DNA from: Lachnospiraceae bacterium | Lineage (GTDB): Bacteria; Bacillota; Clostridia; Lachnospirales; Lachnospiraceae | DNA length: 64,000 nt | Reading direction: 5' to 3' | Assembly: GCA_019421365.1 (NCBI GenBank) | Contig: JAHZFJ010000004.1 | Location: 62,001 to 126,000 of the forward strand | In this document: piece by piece, positions 1-7,606 of the stretch | Layout: the number at the start of each line of letters is the position of its first letter | How positions within the stretch are numbered: position 1 is the stretch's first letter | Notes under the pieces: model-generated | What the model saw: the letters and a program-made list of their open reading frames with translations, nothing else | Told to the model about the DNA's origin: nothing | The model's database searches: none | Program-made: the position numbers and the translations under genes

Positions 1-354
1 TATAAAGATACTGAGATTAACGGAATTAATATTACATCGAGAACAAGTGAAGCTTCTAATATCAAGGAACAAAGTAATAGTATTGTTAAAGCATTAGATG
101 TTCTTAATATGGATTTATCAGAAAAATCCATACTAGAAATAATAATTTTATATTCTCAAAATCCTCTGAAAATTGTAAAGAAATTCATAAAGTTGTTAGA
201 AGCCGTTAATGCAGATAGAGCAAAGGTATATTTAGAGATGCAAAAAGAAAAAGAAGTTTTGACTAGAAGTGGTAATTGGTCTGATGATGCGGATCCAAGG
301 TTTGAATCTGAAAAAGCTTCTTTTGAAGAATTGCTAAAGTTAATGGAGGTTTAG
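1..354 (+). CDS. Unrecognised protein, C-terminal 117 residues (cut by window edge)
   Basis: The frame is open from base 1 to a TAG stop at 352-354, so the ATG at 109 is probably internal and the gene begins outside the window. The visible part is charged and helical, with an Ile/Leu-rich stretch followed by an acidic tail, and shows no catalytic motif I know. The stop lies one base before the next ATG, so the two genes are almost certainly co-transcribed and probably translationally coupled. Its position just upstream of a Dnd operon suggests a defence-related role, but that is inference from neighbourhood only. Confidence 0.6.
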   Translation, partial: YKDTEINGINITSRTSEASNIKEQSNSIVKALDVLNMDLSEKSILEIIILYSQNPLKIVKKFIKLLEAVNADRAKVYLEMQKEKEVLTRSGNWSDDADPRFESEKASFEELLKLMEV

Positions 355-355
355 T

Positions 356-1012
356 ATGCTACAAGAAAAACTAAATGAGTGTAGAGTATTGATTTCAGAA
401 GTAAGTCAGAACAAACAGATTGATCAGGAAAATCAAAATACTGCACGTAAAAACAACACTTTTTTTGATTCTTTCAATAAGTATTTGGTACCATCAATAA
501 AGAGCTATGCGGTATGCAAAAAATATAATCATGTTGAATTTTCTGACACTGTACTTGGAGCTATTCAAAAGTGCATAGAGTATTCTCAAAAAACATTTGA
601 ACAAAAAACAGTTATTAATCCTGCAAAATATCAAGATAGTGTAAAAAAATTGAGTGAGTGTATTGAGTCAGAGTGGATAGAACAAACTAATAATTATTTG
701 TCAGATCTTAGGGAAGAACTAGGAATTTTAAGATTAGTAAGTAATGATAAAAATGAAATACAAAAGATATTAATCTGTTTGAATAATTTTTCGAAATGGC
801 CTGTTAATGAAGAGAGTGCAGCTCAATATGAAATTGCAAAGGCAAGAGCGGATGAGATACTATTGCAAATGAAATTTGATTATGAAATAGCTGGATTTTT
901 GAAAAAAGTTAAGGATAAGGAGGCAACATTAGTTGACTTGACAGATTCAATTATTGCTTGGATCAGACGAGAAAAGTTGTCCGGAAATATAATGTTAAGC
1001 ATTAAAAACTAA
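356..1012 (+). CDS. Unrecognised 218-residue helical protein upstream of dndB
   Basis: I do not recognise this family. The protein is soluble, rich in Glu, Lys, Asn and Ile, predicted largely helical, with no signal peptide, membrane segment or nucleotide-binding loop. GGAGG of the ribosome site lies at 345-349, inside the end of the previous gene, so the pair looks coupled. The stop codon at 1010-1012 directly abuts the -35 hexamer of the dnd promoter, so this gene probably belongs to a separate upstream unit whose transcription could read into dnd. It may be part of a larger defence system reaching beyond the window, possibly a partner of the phosphorothioation genes. That link is inference. 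Confidence 0.7.
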   Translation: MLQEKLNECRVLISEVSQNKQIDQENQNTARKNNTFFDSFNKYLVPSIKSYAVCKKYNHVEFSDTVLGAIQKCIEYSQKTFEQKTVINPAKYQDSVKKLSECIESEWIEQTNNYLSDLREELGILRLVSNDKNEIQKILICLNNFSKWPVNEESAAQYEIAKARADEILLQMKFDYEIAGFLKKVKDKEATLVDLTDSIIAWIRREKLSGNIMLSIKN

Positions 1013-1041
1013 TTGACATATTCGCAGGTAAGAAATATACT
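1013..1041 (+). promoter_or_regulatory. Sigma-A type promoter of the dnd operon
   Basis: TTGACA at 1013-1018 and TATACT at 1036-1041 are separated by 17 bases. This is a near-consensus housekeeping promoter beginning immediately after the stop of the upstream gene. The expected start site near 1048 leaves a leader of about 45 bases before the dndB ATG at 1093. Confidence 0.8.
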
Positions 1042-1074
1042 TAAGTAGGTATGATAAACTACTTAAGTATATTT
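1033..1074. promoter_or_regulatory. Perfect 16-bp inverted repeat over the dnd -10 and start site (candidate operator)
   Basis: The left arm is 1033-1048 and the right arm 1059-1074, with a 10-base spacer. The arms match perfectly, and each contains the palindrome ACTTAAGT. The left arm covers the -10 hexamer and expected start site, so a bound protein would block initiation. The inner words give GTAG-N10-CTAC. A DndB operator in Salmonella has, as I recall, a four-base/N10/four-base layout, so DndB autoregulation is a reasonable guess. A weak terminator for the upstream genes is the alternative, because a short T-rich tract follows. Confidence 0.7.
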
Positions 1075-1092
1075 TAGCTTTAGGAGGAAATA

Positions 1093-2163
1093 ATGAATTT
1101 CTGTTATAGATTTCCAGTGGTTAGAGGGATTCAGGCTAATAAGGAATACTATATTGCAATGGTTCCGTTAAAAATGTTAGATAAACTTTTTCCTAATGAA
1201 GGGGAATACGTATCTCCAGAATATAGAGCACAAAGGAGATTGAATGAATCACGAGTTCCTGTGATTAAGAAATATATATTAGAAAATGAAAATTCCTACG
1301 TATTTTCTGCACTTGCAGCATCAATTGATGGTGAATATAACTTTATTCCAATGGGAGAAGATGGGCTTGGAATGTTGGAAATTTCGTTAGATGCTCGTTT
1401 TTTGATAAATGATGGACAACATAGAAAAGCTGCTATAGAGAAGGCATTAGAAGAAAAGCCAGAACTGGGAGAAGAATCGATATCAGTAGTATTATATGAG
1501 GATTTAGGATTAAAAAACAGTCAGCAGATGTTTACAGATCTAAATAAACATGCTGTTAAAACATCTAATTCAATTTCAGAATTATATGATTCCAGAGATG
1601 ATTTAGCCATTATTACTAGGGATATGATAGATGCTATACCATTTTTTAATGAATATGTAGACAAAGAACGAGATATATTAGGTAAATTCTCATCAGCATT
1701 GTTTACATTAAATACTATTTACACTGCTAATAAACGAATATTGTCTAAGAACAAGTCTGATAAAAAATTCGAACAATTTTGTATAAAATACTGGAGAGTA
1801 GTTTCAAACAATATGATTCCATGGCAGGATTTACAGACAAAAGAAATAAGTAAAAAAGAACTTAGAGAACAGTATATTGCAGTTCAAGCTGTCGTTATAC
1901 AAGCATTCGGTAGACTTGGAAATTATTTATATAAAAATAAAAAGGGAGATCTAGAAATTATATTAAGTGGATTAAAAAATATCAATTGGCGCAGAAATGC
2001 AGAGTGTTGGTATCTAAGAGTAATCAAAGAAAATGGAAGAATGATAAATAATGAAAGAGCAATTGTTTTAGCAACAAATATGATAAAAATAGCATTAAAT
2101 GTGGAACTAACGGACGATGAAAATAGCATTGAATCTGAATTTAAGAAGAATATTAAAAAGTAG
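1093..2163 (+). CDS. dndB: DndB, DGQHR-domain phosphorothioation regulator
   Basis: The 356-residue protein carries the family hallmark DGQHR at residues 107-111, within a ParB/Srx-like fold. Ribosome site TAGGAGGAAATA precedes the ATG. DndB is not needed for the chemistry of sulfur insertion. In characterised systems it acts as a transcriptional repressor of the dnd genes and affects how many sites are modified. It is first in a five-gene run whose later members begin within a few bases of each other. The inverted repeat over the promoter just upstream is the obvious candidate target. Family identity is strong from the motif plus context; the operator assignment is inferred. Confidence 0.92.
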   Translation: MNFCYRFPVVRGIQANKEYYIAMVPLKMLDKLFPNEGEYVSPEYRAQRRLNESRVPVIKKYILENENSYVFSALAASIDGEYNFIPMGEDGLGMLEISLDARFLINDGQHRKAAIEKALEEKPELGEESISVVLYEDLGLKNSQQMFTDLNKHAVKTSNSISELYDSRDDLAIITRDMIDAIPFFNEYVDKERDILGKFSSALFTLNTIYTANKRILSKNKSDKKFEQFCIKYWRVVSNNMIPWQDLQTKEISKKELREQYIAVQAVVIQAFGRLGNYLYKNKKGDLEIILSGLKNINWRRNAECWYLRVIKENGRMINNERAIVLATNMIKIALNVELTDDENSIESEFKKNIKK

Positions 2164-2172
2164 AGGTACAAA

Positions 2173-3726
2173 ATGGAAGAAAAATGCGTTAGTTGTGAAT
2201 CTAAAAAACAAGAAATTACAATTACAAAAGAAACTATTGAAGGCTTAAAAAACACAATAAGAAATTTATATATGGCAGATGATATTCCATGGGTTATTGG
2301 GTATTCAGGCGGAAAGGATAGTACAGCTACTCTTCAATTGGTGTGGCTTGCGTTACAGAAACTTGATAAAAGTGAGTTAATTAAACCAGTGCATATTATT
2401 AATACAGATACTTTAGTAGAATCTCCGGTTATCTCCAAATGGGTAGAGAACTCTTTGCGAATAATGCAAAACTCAGCCAATGAACAAGGGCTGCCATTTG
2501 TTACACATAGATTAACTCCAGACGTAAATAATACATTTTGGGTAAATTTGCTTGGAAGAGGTTATCCATTTCCAAGAAAGAAATTGCGCTGGTGTACAGA
2601 TCGTTTAAAAATACAACCAGTAAATACTTTTATAAAAAATAAAATTGCTGAGCATGGTGAAATTATTTTAGTTATTGGAACAAGAAAAGCCGAAAGTGCA
2701 AACAGAGCAAGGACGATGGCTAAATATGAGAAAAAGAGAGTAAGGGAATTGCTTAGTCCAAATCCAACATTAGCAAATGAATTAGTTTTTTCTCCGTTGG
2801 AAAATTGGAATGATAATGACGTATGGGTATTTTTAATGCAATACAAGAATCCTTGGGGACTATCAAATCATGAGTTACAAACATTGTATATGAGCGCAAC
2901 AGAAGATCGTGAATGCCCAATGATGACTGAAAAGAATCTGCCAAGCTGTGGAAAAAGTAGATTTGGATGTTGGGTTTGTACTATGGTTGAAAAAGATAAA
3001 TCTATGGAAGCAATGATAGCAAACGATGACGAAAAAGCATGGATGACTCCGTTATTAGAATTTAGAAATGAATTTGGGAATGAAGAAAAGGATCGAGAAA
3101 GAAGAAGTTTCCGTAAATTGCAGGGGTATTTACAGGGGAGTTACGAAAGGTTGCATCATGGTCCTTATTTAAAAGAAATAAGAGAAGAATGGTTGCACAA
3201 ATTATTGGAAATACAAAAGGAAATAAACCATGATGGCCCTGAAGAGATTTCGGATATAGAACTTATATCTATTGAAGAATTAAGATGTATTAGACGTATA
3301 TGGGTAAATGAAAAACATGAATTTGATGATTTGTTACCACAAATATATCATGATGTTATGGGAAAAGAATTTGATGATCCTGATTGGATAGTCAATGAAG
3401 CGTTTGGTGTGGACGAATGGAATATTTTAAAAGAGGTATGCAACGACTTGTATCCTGATGAAAATCTTTCTTTTGAAATGATGTATAGCTTGATTGACAC
3501 AGAAGCCAGTTTTAATTCCGTTAATGATAGAAAAGGCATATTGAGCTCGTTGGAGTCATGTATTAGGAAGACGTTTTATTCAAATGAAGAAGATGCAACA
3601 TCATATTATAAGGAACAATTAGAAAGAAAGAGAAGTATGGGTGGAAAATATAATGAGAAATTTTTTGTACATATTCAAGATGAAGGCGAAGAATTTGAAG
3701 ATGTACAGGAAGAGGTAACAAAATAA
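2173..3726 (+). CDS. dndC: DndC, PAPS-reductase-like ATP pyrophosphatase of DNA phosphorothioation
   Basis: The PP-loop SGGKDS is at residues 45-50, the signature of the PAPS reductase/ATP pyrophosphatase fold that adenylates the target. A cysteine set C248-x10-C259-x6-C266-x2-C269, plus C141 in RWCTD, fits the 4Fe-4S ligands described for DndC. The protein should activate the DNA backbone and relay sulfur from the cysteine desulfurase to the non-bridging phosphate oxygen. Its length of 517 residues is normal for the family. Its stop overlaps the dndD start by one base (TAATG), so translation is coupled. Confidence 0.95.
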   Translation: MEEKCVSCESKKQEITITKETIEGLKNTIRNLYMADDIPWVIGYSGGKDSTATLQLVWLALQKLDKSELIKPVHIINTDTLVESPVISKWVENSLRIMQNSANEQGLPFVTHRLTPDVNNTFWVNLLGRGYPFPRKKLRWCTDRLKIQPVNTFIKNKIAEHGEIILVIGTRKAESANRARTMAKYEKKRVRELLSPNPTLANELVFSPLENWNDNDVWVFLMQYKNPWGLSNHELQTLYMSATEDRECPMMTEKNLPSCGKSRFGCWVCTMVEKDKSMEAMIANDDEKAWMTPLLEFRNEFGNEEKDRERRSFRKLQGYLQGSYERLHHGPYLKEIREEWLHKLLEIQKEINHDGPEEISDIELISIEELRCIRRIWVNEKHEFDDLLPQIYHDVMGKEFDDPDWIVNEAFGVDEWNILKEVCNDLYPDENLSFEMMYSLIDTEASFNSVNDRKGILSSLESCIRKTFYSNEEDATSYYKEQLERKRSMGGKYNEKFFVHIQDEGEEFEDVQEEVTK

Positions 3727-5681
3727 TGATAATAAAAGAATTAAAACTGCATAATTTCGGAGTTTATGCAGGAGATAATATATTTGAATTTTCAGGAGAA
3801 AAGCCAATTGTTTTAGTAGGTGGTATGAATGGAAGAGGAAAAACCACTTTTCTTGAAGCTATTTTACTTTCTCTATATGGAGCAAATTCATTTGCATACC
3901 ATGAGAGTAAGTTTAGATCTTATGGTCAATATTTAAAATCATTTATTAATATTTCTGATGGGACTAATGAGGCGAGTGTAGAGTTATATTTCTCGTTGGA
4001 CAATTCGGAGCAGGAGCAATATAGAATTAGAAGAGTATGGAATGGTAATACACAAAGAATTAAAGAAGAGATATGGGTTTATAAAAATGAAGAAAGTAAT
4101 ATTTTTTTGACAGAGAATTGGCCAATGTTTATAGAGAATATTTTACCGAGCCGATTATCAAATTTCTTCTTCTTTGATGGTGAAAAAATTGCAGAATTGG
4201 CTGTGGAAGATACAGATGAAAAAATGAAAGAGTCTATTCGTTCGTTACTTGGCATTTCTATACTTGATGTTTTAAATAATGATATTGCACGTATAGTAGC
4301 TCGTTTAGGAAAAAAAAATACGGAAAAAAAGGAGATAGCAAAATTAGAATCATTGAAAGAAGAAAAGAAAAGCTTAGAAGATAAGTTAGCAGCAATAGAT
4401 GAGAAAATTGAGGAAAAGCACATTGAGTTTGAACAAAGACAAAAGGAACTGGATGCTTTAAAAAGTGAATATACTTCTAAAGGTGGCGATGTAGTAAAGC
4501 AAAGAGAAGATTTATATCAAAAAAAGATAACCTTGTCTGCTCAAATAAATCAATGTAACGAAAATTTAGTAAATGATGCTGCTTCAGAATTACCATTAGT
4601 AATGGTTAAGGAATTGTTGACAGCGATAGAAGAACAAGCAGGATTGGAACAAGAGAAAAAAATATTTGATATGACATTATATCAAATGAAATATATGCTT
4701 AAAAAATACGAGAATGAAAATAATTATAATTTTGATGGTGCTAAAGAATTTATAGAATTTGTGAAAGAAAATTCTGATTCGAAAGATGTTGAAGAAATAT
4801 ATGGATTATCTGAAAATTTACTATTTAGATTGCAGGGATTATTAGATCAAGACTTGGCTGAAACGGTTAAATTGACAGAAAAACACTACAAACAACTTGT
4901 GGAGTGTAAAAAGGAAGCAGATCAATTAGAAAGCTATCTTTCGGTAGATATTGATGAAAAAGCTATAGCAAGAATATACAAGAGCATAAAGATAATAGAA
5001 AATAGTATTTCAGATTTAGAAGTCCAAATAGCATCATTAGAAGATGAACGTAGAAGTGTAAATGGTCAGTATATTACAACAAATGCAGAATTCAAAAAGA
5101 ATGTTGAGAAATATCTGGAACAAGTGGAATTAAATGATGATACAGATAGACTTATGAAATATTCTCAGGTAGCTACTAATATTATTGAAGAATATAAAGT
5201 TAGACTACAAAAAAGAAAAGTTAGCATTGTTGCTGAAACTATGACGACTTGCTATAAGAAACTTGCAAATAAAAAGAATTTAATTGACAAAATTTATATG
5301 AATGAGGAAACCTTGGATTTAACATATATAAATTATGATGGAAATGAGGTTCCTAAAACTTCATTATCAGCAGGAGAAAAACAGCTGATGGTTATTTCGC
5401 TATTATGGGCATTAGCAATATGTTCTAAACGAAAATTACCAGTTATAATTGACACTCCATTATCTAGATTGGATTCTAATCATAGAGAAACGTTAATAAA
5501 TAAGTATTTCCCTAATGCCAGTGATCAAACTATTATTCTGTCAACTGATTCTGAGATTAATGCTGAATATTATGAAATGATGAAGTCAAATGTGGGCGAT
5601 GAATTTACTTTACATTATGATGATCAGCTAAAGGCTACATCTATCAGGAAGGGATATTTTGTGGAGGAGGTTTCATGTTAG
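3726..5681 (+). CDS. dndD: DndD, SMC/Rad50-like ATPase of DNA phosphorothioation
   Basis: The Walker A motif GGMNGRGKTT is at residues 32-41, the ABC signature LSAGEKQ at 547-553, and the Walker B segment VIIDTP around 573-578. Between them lies a long Lys/Glu-rich coiled coil of roughly 200-480. This split-head architecture is that of SMC/Rad50 proteins. DndD hydrolyses ATP and is thought to nick or open DNA to allow sulfur incorporation by the DndC-DndE complex. The length of 651 residues is typical. All catalytic motifs look intact. The stop lies inside the start of dndE, so the genes are translationally coupled. Confidence 0.95.
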   Translation: MIIKELKLHNFGVYAGDNIFEFSGEKPIVLVGGMNGRGKTTFLEAILLSLYGANSFAYHESKFRSYGQYLKSFINISDGTNEASVELYFSLDNSEQEQYRIRRVWNGNTQRIKEEIWVYKNEESNIFLTENWPMFIENILPSRLSNFFFFDGEKIAELAVEDTDEKMKESIRSLLGISILDVLNNDIARIVARLGKKNTEKKEIAKLESLKEEKKSLEDKLAAIDEKIEEKHIEFEQRQKELDALKSEYTSKGGDVVKQREDLYQKKITLSAQINQCNENLVNDAASELPLVMVKELLTAIEEQAGLEQEKKIFDMTLYQMKYMLKKYENENNYNFDGAKEFIEFVKENSDSKDVEEIYGLSENLLFRLQGLLDQDLAETVKLTEKHYKQLVECKKEADQLESYLSVDIDEKAIARIYKSIKIIENSISDLEVQIASLEDERRSVNGQYITTNAEFKKNVEKYLEQVELNDDTDRLMKYSQVATNIIEEYKVRLQKRKVSIVAETMTTCYKKLANKKNLIDKIYMNEETLDLTYINYDGNEVPKTSLSAGEKQLMVISLLWALAICSKRKLPVIIDTPLSRLDSNHRETLINKYFPNASDQTIILSTDSEINAEYYEMMKSNVGDEFTLHYDDQLKATSIRKGYFVEEVSC

Positions 5682-6055
5682 TTAAGCAAATTAAGTTATC
5701 AAATCAAGCAAAAGAAAAATTATCGAGATTAAAAGGAAAAACTGGAATCAAAAACTGGAATGTTTTGTGTAGATGGGCTTTGTGTTATTCTTTGAAAGAA
5801 GGTTCTATACCAACTGATATACCGATTGTTCAGGATAGTAATGTTGAAATGTCGTGGTATACATTTGGTGGAGAGAATAGTGATTTGTACGAAGCATTGG
5901 TAATTGCATGGTGTAAATCTAAAGGAATTTCCTTGGATCATGATACTGTGGCAAAGTATTTCAAACTTCATTTAGAAAGAGGAATTTCGTATTTGTGTGG
6001 TACAAATTTTATTCGTTCTATTAATGATTTATTGGATCTTGCAATAAAGGAGTAA
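5675..6055 (+). CDS. dndE: DndE, small DNA-binding subunit of the phosphorothioation complex
   Basis: The 126-residue protein starts seven bases inside the end of dndD, with a strong GGAGGAGG site at 5663-5670. The basic N-terminus with helical pattern, small size and position between dndD and the desulfurase fit DndE, which in known systems forms a tetramer that binds nicked double-stranded DNA. Sequence conservation in this family is modest, so the call leans on context as well as on the N-terminal Lys/Arg-rich segment and the C-terminal pattern. Confidence 0.88.
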   Translation: MLVKQIKLSNQAKEKLSRLKGKTGIKNWNVLCRWALCYSLKEGSIPTDIPIVQDSNVEMSWYTFGGENSDLYEALVIAWCKSKGISLDHDTVAKYFKLHLERGISYLCGTNFIRSINDLLDLAIKE

Positions 6056-6059
6056 ACAT

Positions 6060-7211
6060 ATGGGTATTTATTTGGATTATAATGCATCAGCACCAATTGA
6101 TTTTAGGGTTTTAGAGTGTATGAATGATGTGTATAAAAATTCGTATGGTAATGCGGATAGCAGAACACATGATTTTGGTGACAATGCAAGAAAAATTGTC
6201 GAAAATGCAAGAAAAAGTATTGCAAATATGATTGGAAGAAATGCAGATGAAATCTTCTTTACAAGTGGCTCTACTGAAAGTAATAATATAGCAATTTTAG
6301 GACTCAGAGAGTATGCAAAGAAAACAGGAAAAAATCATATCATTACTACTTCAATAGAACATAAGGCTATATTAGAGTCTGTAGAATATTTAGAAAAAAA
6401 CGGTTTTAGTGTTGACTTTGTAAAACCAAATGAAGATGGTCGCGTTCAAGTAGAAGATATTATATCATTGATTACAGAGAATACATTGCTTGTAAGTGTA
6501 ATGCATGTAAATAATGAGACTGGCATAATACAACCAGTAAAAGAAATAGGAGATATATTGTACGAAAAGGGAATATTGTTTCATATAGATGCAACACAGA
6601 GTGCAGGTAAAATGATTGAGGAAATAAGAGATTTATCTTATGATATGATGTCATTTTGCGCACATAAAATGTACGGACCACAGGGTGTTGGTGTATTGGT
6701 TTTAAAAAAGAAGAGATATAAATTACCGCCTGTAAAAGCGATAATGTTCGGAGGACCACAAGAACGCGGAATCAGACCAGGAACCATACCAGTAGCTTTG
6801 ATTGCTGGTTTTGGGAAAGCATGTGATATTGCTATTGAGGAAGCAAATCAAAACTATCAGAAATGTTGCATGATCAAAAGTGAAATTTTAAAAATGCTTG
6901 AAGAATCAAAATTAGAATACGTAATAAATGGAAATCAGGATTACACTATTTATAACACTATTAATATAAGTTTGTTAGGTGTTTCTTCTGAGGCATTAAT
7001 GCTTTCATCAAAAAAATATTGTGGAATATCAAATGGTTCTGCATGTAATTCCAATGAATATAAACCGAGCTTTGTTTTAAAAGAAATGAATATTCCAATA
7101 GAAAGGATAGAATATTCGATCCGTCTGAGCTGGGGGCCATATATAGAATTAGAAATGTTGAGTGAAAATTTTGGGGAATTGCTTTCAATAGCAAAAAGTT
7201 TAGTGTGGTAG
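6060..7211 (+). CDS. dndA: DndA / IscS-like cysteine desulfurase
   Basis: This 383-residue class V PLP enzyme has the Schiff-base lysine K203 in AHKMYGPQG, the cofactor-binding stretch HIDATQSAG just before it, and the active-site cysteine C329 in GSACNSNEYKPSF. It removes sulfur from cysteine as a persulfide and passes it to DndC. The gene starts four bases after dndE, making it the last gene of the operon; in several characterised systems dndA is first or an iscS elsewhere replaces it. I keep the name dndA because of linkage. It could also serve Fe-S assembly of DndC. Confidence 0.9.
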   Translation: MGIYLDYNASAPIDFRVLECMNDVYKNSYGNADSRTHDFGDNARKIVENARKSIANMIGRNADEIFFTSGSTESNNIAILGLREYAKKTGKNHIITTSIEHKAILESVEYLEKNGFSVDFVKPNEDGRVQVEDIISLITENTLLVSVMHVNNETGIIQPVKEIGDILYEKGILFHIDATQSAGKMIEEIRDLSYDMMSFCAHKMYGPQGVGVLVLKKKRYKLPPVKAIMFGGPQERGIRPGTIPVALIAGFGKACDIAIEEANQNYQKCCMIKSEILKMLEESKLEYVINGNQDYTIYNTINISLLGVSSEALMLSSKKYCGISNGSACNSNEYKPSFVLKEMNIPIERIEYSIRLSWGPYIELEMLSENFGELLSIAKSLVW

Positions 7212-7236
7212 TAATTAGAGGAAAGAATGATTGAGG

Positions 7237-7296
7237 ATGGATTTACAAAATTTGAAATATGATCCTACAGAATGTTATAAAGTAATTCAATATTGA
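7237..7296 (+). pseudogene. 19-codon ORF after dndA, possible remnant of a truncated gene
   Basis: An ATG at 7237 opens a 19-codon frame ending in TGA at 7294-7296, 25 bases after the desulfurase stop. The short protein begins like a normal cytoplasmic protein (MDLQNLKYDPTE). It may be the 5' stub of a further dnd-associated gene lost by deletion. No homologous continuation is visible in the next 300 bases, so chance is possible. Confidence 0.25.
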
Positions 7297-7396
7297 AAAT
7301 CCAGGAGTTGATAGGTTGTTTTTAGAAAACTTAATCAGTAATTGATGAGACAATTGTGTGAAATATTGCATAACCCCAAATCATATTTAGACAATC

Positions 7397-7435
7397 AAAG
7401 ACCAATGTCTAAATTTTAGACACTGCTCTTTTTTT
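7397..7435 (+). terminator. Intrinsic terminator downstream of the dnd operon
   Basis: A hairpin built around GTCTAAATTTTAGAC, with outer AAAGA/TCTTT pairing, is followed by a run of Ts ending at 7435. The region 7297-7606 otherwise holds no gene; it carries this terminator and the candidate operator before the oleate hydratase gene. Confidence 0.6.
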
Positions 7436-7523
7436 GATTATATGAAACTAAGAAGAAATCCTGTATGATAATAACAAGCAAAAATAAATAATCAATACTG
7501 AAAGTCATATACAAGATTTTTGG

Positions 7524-7551
7524 TATCATTCTTTCGATATGTGGAATGATA
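7524..7551. promoter_or_regulatory. Inverted repeat upstream of the oleate hydratase gene (candidate operator)
   Basis: TATCATTC at 7524-7531 and GAATGATA at 7544-7551 are perfect 8-bp inverted arms with a 12-base spacer, 56 bases before the ATG at 7607. No T-run follows, so this is more like a regulator site than a terminator. The regulator is unknown; a fatty-acid-responsive repressor is a guess. Confidence 0.4.
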
Positions 7552-7606
7552 AAAGTACTAGTATAGATGGTACAAAACACAATGATATCATAAGGAGGAA
7601 TATAAT

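Noticed and set aside
1033..1074. Inverted repeat over the dnd promoter read simply as a terminator of the upstream genes
   Set aside because: The stem is almost all A/T, the T-run is short and the left arm lies on a near-consensus -10. The operator reading explains more, though a weak dual role is possible.
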